Shown piece after piece: positions 1-8,037 of a stretch of DNA of 64,000 nucleotides (its first letter is position 1; each line of letters starts with the position of its first letter). The DNA lies in NCBI GenBank assembly GCA_964619055.1, contig CAZUDB010000003.1, positions 59,753 to 123,752 of the forward strand. The letters run 5' to 3'. The stretch comes from CAYVUM01 sp964619055. GTDB lineage: Bacteria > Pseudomonadota > Alphaproteobacteria > Rhodospirillales > Defluviicoccaceae. A program made the position numbers and the translations under genes. The notes below the pieces were generated by a model. It saw only the letters and a program-made list of their open reading frames with translations, was not told where the DNA came from and did not search any database.

Positions 1-210
1 GAGGTCGTCAAGCGCGCCCTCGCGCTGGATGCATCGGCCATCATCATGGTTCACAACCATCCCAGCAACAATCCAGCGCCTTCCCGTGGCGACATCGACA
101 TGACCACGCTGGTCGAAAAAGCGCTGAAGGCCGTGGGCGTGGTCCTGCACGACCATGTTGTGATCTCCCGCAAGGGCCATTCCAGCTTCAAGCAGATGGG
201 TCTGCTCTGA
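1..210 (+). CDS. radC: RadC family JAB-domain protein, C-terminal part (5' truncated by window)
   Basis: The reading frame is open from the first base and ends at a TGA at 208-210, giving 69 residues of a protein whose start lies outside the window. It carries the JAB/MPN metalloprotease-like signature HNHPSNNPAPSRGD, in which the two His and the final Asp are the expected metal ligands, followed by the usual C-terminal VVLHDHVVISRKGHSSFKQM. This is the end of a RadC-family protein. The family is named for DNA repair, but its biochemical role is unsettled. It converges on the glycosyltransferase gene with 16 bases between the stops. Confidence 0.93.
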   Translation, partial: EVVKRALALDASAIIMVHNHPSNNPAPSRGDIDMTTLVEKALKAVGVVLHDHVVISRKGHSSFKQMGLL

Positions 211-226
211 CGCCGCACCACGGGAG

Positions 227-1933
227 TCAGGGTTCGGCTCGTGGTCTTGGCTGTGCCTCGGACGCTGCGTCCGTGCCCAGGTGGACAGTGAGGTCTATGG
301 GCCGGCCCTTGGAGTAATTGAGGCCCATGACGCGGCCGACGACCGCCGGCGGCACACCCTGGATGGCCCCTTCGAACGAAGGCAACTCCGCAGCGTCGAT
401 GACTGCAATGGCATTGTCGTGGTCAGCCAGGAACGCGGCCGCGGCCGCACCGCTCGCCGAAAGTTCGGTGGCTGTGCCGAGCAAAAACACGGCACTGGGC
501 TCAGCAAAACCGGCGATGACCACAGGCCTGGCGCGATCCGTATCGATGACGCGAACAGCCTCGGCCAAGCGCTCGCTGATCCACAACTGACTTGCCAGAG
601 GCACGACCAAGAGCAAAGTCGACGCGAGCGTGAGGGCACCAAGCCCGAGCGCCGAGAGGCTCGCGCGCAAGGGAGCCCCGTGCCAAAGATAACGGATCGA
701 GACCACAACGGTGGCAAAAGCCAATACCGCCGGGATCAGCGACCAGGCGCTGAGACCATCACCGACAACGATGGGCGCGGCGACAACGGCGACGGCGAAG
801 GCGACGCCGACAATCGCCCAAATCACCGCGAACACCTTTGCAGTGATGCCGGTCAAGCGGGCTTTGATTTTGATGTCCGTGGCCGCACCGGCCTGCAAGA
901 TGGCATGGGCAACCAGCAGAGCCAGCGCCGGAAACAACGGCAGAACATAGTGGGGCAGCTTGGTCGGCACCGCCTCGAAGACAATCCAGGCAGGCACGAT
1001 CCAGGCCAAGCAGTAGCGAACGGCGGCGACGCGACGATCATGCCAAGCCTGGACCAGGGCCGGAAACACAAGGAGGGAGCCGGGCCAGAATAGGACGATC
1101 AACAGGCCGATATAGTATCCGGGCGGCGCACCATGACTTTCCTGGCCGGATATCAGCTTCGGCGCCAAGTCCGTGCCAATGGCGGTGGCGAAAAAGGCCC
1201 CATCCGTGGCGATCCAGGTGGCCACACCCCAGGGCACAACGATGATCGCAAGCAAAGTGGCGCCTTTCAATACCCTTAAGCCCCCAAGCCATCGCCACCG
1301 CCAATCCGTGACGGCCAGCGCCAAGATGGTCAGAGCCGAGATCATCGGCGTGATGGGCCCCTTGATCAGCAATCCGGCGGCCTGGGCGAGCCAGAAGACA
1401 ACCCAAGCGGAGCCCGCACCGACCAGTACATCATTGCCTTCGCCTCCTTCGCGGCAGCCGAGCCAGATCCGTGCCAGCGCGAGCTGGGCGGCTACAATGC
1501 TCACCAGCAGAAGAGCGTCGGCCTTGGCCTGGTGCGCCTCCAAGATCAGCATCACAGAGCCCCCGAGCAGAGCCGCACCCAGGAGCGCCGTGGTTCGGTC
1601 GAACAGCCGAGCTCCAACAGCAAAAGTCAGCAACACCGCCGCCCACGCGGCGATGGCGGACGGCAGGCGATGTGGCCAAATTGAGCGCTGTTCCGCCTCC
1701 CCGGTCGCGTGCACAGCCACCGCCTGCAGCCAATAGGCACCAGCGGGCTTTTTGTAGCGTGCCTGGTCTTGGAACCGGATGTCGAGGACGTCGCCCGTTT
1801 CGATCATCTGCCGAGTCGCCTGTGCGAACCGGGCCTCATCCCGATCCAAGGGCGGGATAACGGTCAGCCCCGGCAGAAAGACACAAAGGCAAAGCAGCGT
1901 GAGGATCAGATAAGGGCGAACACCGGTTGCCAT
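227..1933 (-). CDS. ArnT-like lipid-linked-sugar glycosyltransferase (PMT/GT39-GT83 superfamily)
   Basis: A 568-residue polytopic inner-membrane protein with about a dozen hydrophobic segments. The first periplasmic loop has the family signature: D30-R31-D32-E33 (acidic pair needed for catalysis in ArnT/PMT enzymes), then YKKPAGAYWL at about 60-69, the counterpart of the ArnT YxKPP motif. Such enzymes move a sugar from an undecaprenyl- or polyprenyl-phosphate carrier onto lipid A or another acceptor on the periplasmic side. No aminoarabinose-synthesis genes are nearby, so the donor and acceptor are unknown. The ATG at 1933 starts a good hydrophobic N-terminus. Confidence 0.85.
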   Translation of the reverse strand: MATGVRPYLILTLLCLCVFLPGLTVIPPLDRDEARFAQATRQMIETGDVLDIRFQDQARYKKPAGAYWLQAVAVHATGEAEQRSIWPHRLPSAIAAWAAVLLTFAVGARLFDRTTALLGAALLGGSVMLILEAHQAKADALLLVSIVAAQLALARIWLGCREGGEGNDVLVGAGSAWVVFWLAQAAGLLIKGPITPMISALTILALAVTDWRWRWLGGLRVLKGATLLAIIVVPWGVATWIATDGAFFATAIGTDLAPKLISGQESHGAPPGYYIGLLIVLFWPGSLLVFPALVQAWHDRRVAAVRYCLAWIVPAWIVFEAVPTKLPHYVLPLFPALALLVAHAILQAGAATDIKIKARLTGITAKVFAVIWAIVGVAFAVAVVAAPIVVGDGLSAWSLIPAVLAFATVVVSIRYLWHGAPLRASLSALGLGALTLASTLLLVVPLASQLWISERLAEAVRVIDTDRARPVVIAGFAEPSAVFLLGTATELSASGAAAAAFLADHDNAIAVIDAAELPSFEGAIQGVPPAVVGRVMGLNYSKGRPIDLTVHLGTDAASEAQPRPRAEP

Positions 1934-2063
1934 GAAATTGTGGGCTCGTCCTCAATGAATGTAGCGACCGGTGAGCGCTAGCCCGGCGCGGGTAGCGCCG
2001 TCAAGGGTAGGGGCAGGGATTGAAATGTGCGGGCAGAGGCTGCGGGACGATAGCGTGTCCGGG

Positions 2064-3197
2064 TCAGGGCTGCACGGTCGTGGTGTGGTCGTCCGCGATG
2101 CCGGCGGCTAGGCGGGCGCGGTGGCGGCTCAAGCGTTCCCGTTCGCTCTCGGAGCGAAGCTGTCCGCAGGCCGCCATGATATCGCGACCGCGCGGCACCC
2201 GGATCGGCGACTCGTAGCCGCCATCGGTAAGGATCGACGCGAACCGTGCCGTCACCGAGGCCGAGGAACTCTCGTATGGCGCACCGGGCCAGGGGTTGAA
2301 GGGAATGATGTTGAACTTGGCGGGAATCCCGGCCACCAGCCGCAACAACGCCTTAGCGTCCACCGCGGAGTCGTTGACGTCCTTCAGCATCACGTACTCG
2401 AACGTAATGCGACGGGATGGGCCGGCAGCCGGATAGGCCCGGCACGCCTCCAACAGCTGGGCGATGGGGTACTTGCGGTTGATCGGGACCAAAACGTCGC
2501 GAAGCTCATCCGTGACCGCGTGCAGACTGACTGCCAAGTTGACGCCGAGTTCCGCGCCGACACGCGCGATCAGCGGAACCACCCCGGAGGTGGAGAGCGT
2601 GATGCGACGTTTCGAGAGCGCGATGCCGTCCGGGTCCGTGATGATCCGGATCGCCGCGGCCACATTGTCATAGTTGAACAGCGGCTCGCCCATGCCCATG
2701 AGCACGACGTTGGAGATCAGGCGGTTGTTGTCCGTCGGTGTTGGCCATTCATCGTAGGCATCGCGTGCGATCATGAGCTGCCCGACGATCTCCGCGACCG
2801 TGAGATTGCGGACCAAACGCTGTCGGCCAGTATGGCAAAAGGTGCAAGTCAGTGTGCATCCCACCTGCGACGAGACGCACACGGCCCCGCGATCGTCATC
2901 GGGGATAAAGACCGTCTCGGCCTCGTTGCCATCGGCAAACTTCAACAGCCACTTCCTGCTGCCGTCCGCAGAGTGTTGTTCGCGAACCAGGGCGGGCCGG
3001 ACCAAGCAGTAGCGCTCGGCCAGCCGCTCGCGCAGCGCCTTCGGCAGGTTGCCCATGGCGTCGAAATCGCGGGTACCCCGGTGATAGACCCAGTGCCAGA
3101 GCTGGCGTGCCCGCATTTCCGGCTCACCGGCAGCGGCCAGCTCCGCCGCCATGGTCTCGCGCGGCAAGTCCAGCAGATTCTTTGTGTTGGCCGTCAT
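2064..3197 (-). CDS. rlmN: 23S rRNA (adenine(2503)-C2)-methyltransferase / tRNA A37 methyltransferase RlmN
   Basis: 377 residues, the normal RlmN length. The radical-SAM cluster motif CxxxCxxC is seen as C114-TLT-C118-TF-C121, and the glycine-rich GMGEPLFNYDNV segment follows. The conserved catalytic Cys near the C-terminus sits in the context DIMAACGQL. The enzyme makes 2-methyladenosine at A2503 of 23S rRNA and at A37 of some tRNAs, using SAM through a methyl-cysteine intermediate. It is divergent from the peroxiredoxin gene, with about 165 bases between the two starts. Confidence 0.95.
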   Translation of the reverse strand: MTANTKNLLDLPRETMAAELAAAGEPEMRARQLWHWVYHRGTRDFDAMGNLPKALRERLAERYCLVRPALVREQHSADGSRKWLLKFADGNEAETVFIPDDDRGAVCVSSQVGCTLTCTFCHTGRQRLVRNLTVAEIVGQLMIARDAYDEWPTPTDNNRLISNVVLMGMGEPLFNYDNVAAAIRIITDPDGIALSKRRITLSTSGVVPLIARVGAELGVNLAVSLHAVTDELRDVLVPINRKYPIAQLLEACRAYPAAGPSRRITFEYVMLKDVNDSAVDAKALLRLVAGIPAKFNIIPFNPWPGAPYESSSASVTARFASILTDGGYESPIRVPRGRDIMAACGQLRSESERERLSRHRARLAAGIADDHTTTVQP

Positions 3198-3296
3198 TGC
3201 TTATGGGATATGGCGCGTTTTAAGTTTGGTACCACCCTGACCGGACGCCGGCCTCGGGCATCGACGGCCAAGCCCCAACGACCAATCCACTTGCAT

Positions 3297-3302
3297 TATA
3301 AT
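3297..3302 (+). promoter_or_regulatory. Candidate -10 box of the peroxiredoxin promoter
   Basis: A perfect TATAAT lies 61 bases before the peroxiredoxin start codon. No convincing -35 hexamer is seen at the expected distance, so the promoter may depend on an activator. The ICE-like palindrome follows 15 bases later, where a bound repressor would block transcription. Confidence 0.4.
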
Positions 3303-3316
3303 GTCGTATGGTGCTT

Positions 3317-3333
3317 TTTAGAATCGTTCTAAT
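3317..3333 (+). promoter_or_regulatory. ICE/Irr-box-like palindromic operator upstream of peroxiredoxin
   Basis: The site reads TTTAGAA-TCG-TTCTAAT, with perfect 6-bp arms TTAGAA (3318-3323) and TTCTAA (3327-3332) around a 3-base spacer. This closely matches the alphaproteobacterial iron control element recognised by the Fur-family regulator Irr (TTTAGAA-N3-TTCTAAA). It lies about 30 bases before the start codon and just downstream of the TATAAT, a position suited to repression. The regulator is inferred from the motif; no Irr gene is in the window. Confidence 0.55.
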
Positions 3334-3362
3334 TCGCAACCACGGGACAAAGTGAGGTTTCC

Positions 3363-3899
3363 ATGCAGAATAACGTTCCCCAAGCGACGTTCAAAACCCG
3401 CGTTCGCAACGACGCCCTCGGCGGACCAAATCCATTCGAATGGCGTGATCGTACGAGCGATGAAATCTTTAAGGGTAAGTCGGTTGTGCTGTTCGCCTTG
3501 CCTGGTGCGTTCACGCCGACCTGTTCGACCAGCCACCTGCCCCGCTACGAAGAACTCTATGATGAGTTCAAAGCTCAGGGCGTCGATGAGGTCGTTTGCT
3601 TGTCGGTCAATGATGCATTCGTGATGTTCCAATGGGGCAAGGCACAGGGCGCGGATAAAGTGTTCCTGCTTCCCGACGGCAATGGGGAGTTCACGCGCAA
3701 GATGGGCATGCTTGTGGACAAGTCGAACCTGGGCTTCGGAATGCGGAGCTGGCGGTACTCGGCCTACATTGTCGACGGCGAAATCAAGAAGATGTTCGTG
3801 GAGCCCGATTTCGGCGACATGTGCCCCACCGATCCGTTTGAGGTGTCGGACGCGGACACCATACTGACCTATCTAAAGGGCCTTAAGGCCGCCGCTTAA
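3363..3899 (+). CDS. Peroxiredoxin (AhpC/TSA family, Prx5-like)
   Basis: A 178-residue cytosolic thiol peroxidase. The peroxidatic cysteine is C54 in the motif PGAFTPTCSTSHLPRYEE, typical of the Prx5/hybrid group, and a second Cys occurs late in the protein in the context DMCPTDPFEV. It reduces H2O2 and organic hydroperoxides using a thiol donor (glutathione/glutaredoxin or thioredoxin). The ATG has a good ribosome site (GTGAGG) 6 bases upstream. The ICE-like box ahead of it suggests control by iron or haem status. Substrate and donor are not decidable from sequence. Confidence 0.92.
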   Translation: MQNNVPQATFKTRVRNDALGGPNPFEWRDRTSDEIFKGKSVVLFALPGAFTPTCSTSHLPRYEELYDEFKAQGVDEVVCLSVNDAFVMFQWGKAQGADKVFLLPDGNGEFTRKMGMLVDKSNLGFGMRSWRYSAYIVDGEIKKMFVEPDFGDMCPTDPFEVSDADTILTYLKGLKAAA

Positions 3900-4058
3900 A
3901 GGCCTTGCAACCGCTGCGATTCGGGAGCCGGCTCGGATATCTGGTGTCCGGGCCGGCGTGCCGGACGAATAGGCCGTAATCAAAGATCCAACGTGCAGGC
4001 GGGGCAAGTCGAGTAGCAGGTGGCCGCCGTAGTGCCGTTAGCACGATGCGGACCACTG

Positions 4059-4967
4059 CTATCGTGTGGCCAGCGCAGCAGCCCGAACATAAAACCCTTT
4101 CTGGGATAGCAAGTCGTCAATATGACATACGGCTTGCAGCCATTTTTGATCTTCTTCCTCGCGTTCATCAAAATTTCCGACAATCCCACGCAAGGCAATC
4201 ATGTAACCAATACCGCCAAGTTTGTAAATTTTCGCTGCCTCGAATACCTCATTCACGCTTGGTAGAATATTTTCTGAGTCAACACATTCGGATGGATCGA
4301 GCAAAGCGACGTTTTCTGGATTTGGCGCATGGCATTTAACAAGAAAAAATTCGTCTTGGCTATTGGGCTTTTTGAGAAATCGCCTTGGCAACAAACGACG
4401 GATATTTGATGCATGGGAGAGCATTTCATGCGTATATTGCATACGATTGGGACCAACATACTCGTGCATGTAAAAAATGCCGCCAGTATCTAAAATAGAA
4501 TAGCTCCATCTGACTGCATCTCTGACCGAAAACATATGGTGCAAAGATGCGTTCCAATGTACAAAATCAATATCGTCGCCAATATCGGCCTCGAATGCGT
4601 TCTCTCTACGAAAATTAATTTTGTCCACGACATTAAGTTTCTCTGCCAGTTCGTGGCCTCGCTTGATTCTCTCTCCAGACAATTCAAAAACAGTGAATCT
4701 ATCAACGATACCCTTACGGATCAGGTTCATTTCCTTCCCGCCGGCACCACAGCCAACGGAAACTCCGTGCTTAAGCTTGACAGGTCCCAGAATTTTTTTT
4801 AGTTCGACAATTAAACCTTCGTTGTGCCCTGAAACAGGCCGGCCGCAAATAGTTTTATTAATATGCTTGATAATCGTGGGGGAACTCAAAGGCTTTTTAA
4901 TTTTGTTTTTTCTGTTTGACCAATAGTTTATGATGCGCTCATCAATTTCATTTAACGTAGAAGACAT
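4059..4967 (-). CDS. Class I SAM-dependent methyltransferase, probably acquired
   Basis: 302 residues. SAM-binding motif I is visible as VSVGCGAGGKEMNL near residue 70, an acidic motif II follows (FTVFELSGERI), and the post-motif region is DFVHWNASLHHM, so this is a Rossmann-fold methyltransferase. The substrate is unknown. The gene is conspicuously AT-rich and Lys/Asn/Ile-rich against its GC-rich neighbours, which suggests horizontal acquisition. It lies alone between the peroxiredoxin and the MscS channel, both separated by clear gaps. Similar stand-alone enzymes occur in surface-glycan regions, but nothing here shows that link directly. Confidence 0.7.
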   Translation of the reverse strand: MSSTLNEIDERIINYWSNRKNKIKKPLSSPTIIKHINKTICGRPVSGHNEGLIVELKKILGPVKLKHGVSVGCGAGGKEMNLIRKGIVDRFTVFELSGERIKRGHELAEKLNVVDKINFRRENAFEADIGDDIDFVHWNASLHHMFSVRDAVRWSYSILDTGGIFYMHEYVGPNRMQYTHEMLSHASNIRRLLPRRFLKKPNSQDEFFLVKCHAPNPENVALLDPSECVDSENILPSVNEVFEAAKIYKLGGIGYMIALRGIVGNFDEREEEDQKWLQAVCHIDDLLSQKGFYVRAAALATR

Positions 4968-5070
4968 GGTGGAGTTTACCCCTCCTCTTTCTTTAGTTAC
5001 ACACCGCGCTCCCGATCACATAAAAATCCTGTCCGTGGTCCGTGAATGCCGCTTTGCCGGAGCTGGTCGT

Positions 5071-7572
5071 TTATTCGCCCCGGACGGGTGCTTCGGTGTC
5101 GGCGCGCATCAGCACGACGGCAGATTGCGATGCTGGCCTTGATCCGCCGGCAGCCAATTCAATGTGTGCGGGTGCCGCCTGGCCTTGAGGATCAGCACCA
5201 AAATATATGGTTTGGTGTGGAAACGGAATCTCGATTCCTAGCTCATCAAACTTTTTTTTAAGCCGACGATTGTATTCGCGACCCACTGCCCACTGTTGGA
5301 TCGGTCGCGTTTTTATCCGGGCCTTAATCACCACCGCAGAGTCAGCGAACTGGTCCACACCGAGCACTTCAATGGGTGCAATGATCAATGGCCCGAACCT
5401 CGGATCCTCATAGAGTTCCTGGCCCAAGGATTTGATGACTTCAATGACCTCGTCCACGTCTTCACGATAGGCAATGCGGATATCCATCAGGTAATAGGAG
5501 AACTCCTTCGTCAGATTCTGGATGCGGTTGACGGTTCCGAACGGGATCGTGTGGACGGTGCCGGACAAATCGCGGAGAACGACGGTTCGAATCGAGATCG
5601 CCTCCACGAGCCCGCCATTGCCATCGATATCGACCACATCGCCGATTGACAGGGTATCCTCCAGTAAGATGAAGAAGCCAGAAATGACGTCCTTGACCAA
5701 CGACTGAGCGCCGAAGCCGACCGCGATGCCAACGACACCGGCACCGGCGATCAGCGGCGCGATATCAACGCCCAATTCCGACAGAATGATAAAGGCCGCT
5801 AGGACGATCAGTAATCCTAGCAGCGCCTTGCGCGCCAAAGGCAACAGTGTGCGGGCACGCGCACTGGTCTGCACTGGTTCGCCGGCAGGCGTGGTCTCGC
5901 TCAGGTAACGCTCGATTAGAGCGCCCAAAGACTCCGAGAGCGCGATGGTTGCGACGATGACGAGCAGCACCGTTGCGGCACTGCCGACGATCCGCTGACC
6001 CTGGTCTGATCGCAGCCACTCAAAGCTGTCGACCCCCCAGACTTCCAGAATGACGAGGGCGGCAAAGGCATAAACCAGAATGTCGACCACGCGGCGAACA
6101 ACGTTTAAGTAACGCCGCCCGCCTCCGCCCTCATGGCCCGTGATGAACCCGATGATGGCGCGCCCGATGGAAACGGAAATGACCGAGGAAAGCAGAAGCA
6201 CCAGGATCGACAGGATGGTCCCGCGCACGATGAAGGCGAGGGCACCCTCCAGTCCGCTAAGCCAAACGACATAAAGGCCAATCACGTAGATGACGGCAAG
6301 AACGTGCCACACGCCGGCGAGGCGTCGGCGCAGCATCTTCCACAGACTGTCCTTTTCCGCCGTATCGGAGCCACGCAGCCAGGCCGCCACGTACGCGCGG
6401 TTTAGCACGATCGCGAACAGCAATCGAACAACGATGAAGAACCCGAGTGCACGCAGCAGCAGAATGTAAAATTCGGTAGGAAGAAACAGGGCGTATAGCG
6501 CCTGCAACATGTAAAAGCCGTAGACGCCAATCGTGATAACCTGGAAACTGATCCGCGTCAGCACACCGGCTGCATCATCGCCGATGGGCAGGATGCGAAG
6601 TCCGGGCGACTGGTGGGCAAGGGCGAACCGCACAGCGACCAGCAAAGCTTGCGCGATGATGTGACCGTCAACGAGAACCAAAGCCACGCGCCGGATGAGA
6701 AACGACGGTTCGACGATAGGCACGGTAGCGTAGGCCGATATGGCGAACAGCGCGATGGGCAGTGCCTCCAACGCCGCAATCGTTACCAACAGCAAGATTC
6801 GATAGACCAGCCGGTCGCTGCGCTGCCCCCTCAGCGCGGCGAGCGGTCGTCGAAGGATCAGGCGAGACACAACGAAGACGGCAACGGCGACGCTAATAAT
6901 AACGCCAAGATTGGTCAGGCGTTCAGCCCATGTGCTCACCGTCTCCGCATCGGGCGGCTGCTCGATCAACTCTGTGACGGTGTTTTCCGTTTCTGCAATT
7001 AGCGCAATGGCGTCGACGATGAGGGTGCTGGCCGCCTTGATCTGAGCCGATATCTCGGCCAAGAAAGAAGCTGCCGGATCTGATGGTGGAGCCTCAACGA
7101 CCTCGCCACGGGCCGCGATCAGATCCTTCAGCGAGTCAACAAATGCCGTTCGCGCCGCTTCGTTCTCAAGAAGTTCGACCAGGGCCTTCAGGTCCGCGGT
7201 GGGCAGCTTACCAGTGCCGTCCGTGGTCCCAGCGGCCCGAGGGTCGTCGGTTTCCGATCCATCGGCGTTCGGGGCGTTGACCGCCTCGTCTCTATCCAGG
7301 CCCTTCGCTTCACCCTCTGCGGCGCTCGAAGCTGGCACCCTAACCTCCGGGGCAGTCGCCTCAGGGGTGACGATCTCAGGCACCACGCCGTCAGGAAGCG
7401 GGGTACCGCGGATGATAGCGCCCGAGGGATCCAAGGCCGGGTCGGCCGGAGCGGGCTGGCCGTGGGCAGTGACGGCGAGAAAACCAGCGCAGAAGATCAG
7501 AGCGAAAAGACAAAGACAACGGCGCACGGAGGTTCCCAGCCTTGCGAGCACGGCGAATGAGCGAAATATCAT
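5071..7572 (-). CDS. Large MscS-family mechanosensitive channel with periplasmic N-terminal region
   Basis: About 833 residues from the chosen ATG at 7572, which opens a signal-peptide-like sequence ending near TAHGQP; in-frame starts at 7596 and 7710 are possible and none has a clear ribosome site. Order: signal peptide; Pro/Ala/Glu-rich periplasmic region (about 30-200) that is probably flexible; roughly ten membrane segments; then the MscS core, with the Gly/Ala-rich pore helix AGVVGIAVGFGAQSLVKD near residues 608-625 and the cytoplasmic beta domain (DVVDIDGNGGLVEAI, TIPFGTVNRIQNLT). It is a tension-gated osmotic release valve. The long N-terminus places it with MscK/YjeP-like large members. 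Confidence 0.85.
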   Translation of the reverse strand: MIFRSFAVLARLGTSVRRCLCLFALIFCAGFLAVTAHGQPAPADPALDPSGAIIRGTPLPDGVVPEIVTPEATAPEVRVPASSAAEGEAKGLDRDEAVNAPNADGSETDDPRAAGTTDGTGKLPTADLKALVELLENEAARTAFVDSLKDLIAARGEVVEAPPSDPAASFLAEISAQIKAASTLIVDAIALIAETENTVTELIEQPPDAETVSTWAERLTNLGVIISVAVAVFVVSRLILRRPLAALRGQRSDRLVYRILLLVTIAALEALPIALFAISAYATVPIVEPSFLIRRVALVLVDGHIIAQALLVAVRFALAHQSPGLRILPIGDDAAGVLTRISFQVITIGVYGFYMLQALYALFLPTEFYILLLRALGFFIVVRLLFAIVLNRAYVAAWLRGSDTAEKDSLWKMLRRRLAGVWHVLAVIYVIGLYVVWLSGLEGALAFIVRGTILSILVLLLSSVISVSIGRAIIGFITGHEGGGGRRYLNVVRRVVDILVYAFAALVILEVWGVDSFEWLRSDQGQRIVGSAATVLLVIVATIALSESLGALIERYLSETTPAGEPVQTSARARTLLPLARKALLGLLIVLAAFIILSELGVDIAPLIAGAGVVGIAVGFGAQSLVKDVISGFFILLEDTLSIGDVVDIDGNGGLVEAISIRTVVLRDLSGTVHTIPFGTVNRIQNLTKEFSYYLMDIRIAYREDVDEVIEVIKSLGQELYEDPRFGPLIIAPIEVLGVDQFADSAVVIKARIKTRPIQQWAVGREYNRRLKKKFDELGIEIPFPHQTIYFGADPQGQAAPAHIELAAGGSRPASQSAVVLMRADTEAPVRGE

Positions 7573-8037
7573 AGAGGTTAGCGCCACAATGGCCATAGAG
7601 ATCGCGACCCGCGCCGTCTGCCCAGCACCGCTATGAGCGCGAGTATAAGCGCGAGGTTGGCAAACCTTAAATAGCGGCGGCATAGGTTGGAACGGTGGCC
7701 ACCCGTCCACGTTGCACAGGCCGAGGTGCCGGTTAGCCCAAGCCGATGGTTAGCCTCGCCGATGTCTTCCGCTTTCACGGCCCCAAGCCCCGGCCTCCTC
7801 ACCGACTATCGACTATCGACTATCGACTATTCATCTTAAACGGACCATTTTTTCTACCATAGGCTGCGTCGCAAGACATATCGATGTGGTCAGGCCGGCT
7901 TTCGCTGGCACGGAGACCGCACTATAGTGCCGGCGCCTGCCGCCGTAGAATAGGACTGCGGCTTGGGCCCGCTGCGATGCGACACACGAATGCCGTAACA
8001 CCATCGGACGACAAGACCGGAGAACGGGGACAATCGA
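7573..8037. other. Intergenic region between MscS and TPR genes, with a 7-bp tandem repeat
   Basis: The two genes are transcribed away from each other here, so this stretch should hold both promoters. I see no convincing gene. The clear structure is the four-copy CGACTAT repeat at 7803-7830. A T-rich patch follows at about 7847-7858. Confidence 0.5.
7803..7830. repeat. Tandem repeat, 4 copies of CGACTAT
   Basis: Four perfect head-to-tail copies of the heptamer CGACTAT, ending about 207 bases before the TPR gene start. A short repeat of this kind can vary in copy number by slippage. Its place in a promoter-bearing gap leaves open an effect on expression, but no known binding motif is recognised. 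Confidence 0.9.

Noticed and set aside
281..1093. 270-codon frame antisense to the ArnT-like gene
   Set aside because: Shadow frame rich in Arg and Gln; the minus-strand membrane protein accounts for the region.
2121..3332. 403-codon open frame antisense to rlmN
   Set aside because: Shadow of rlmN; composition typical of antisense GC-rich frames.
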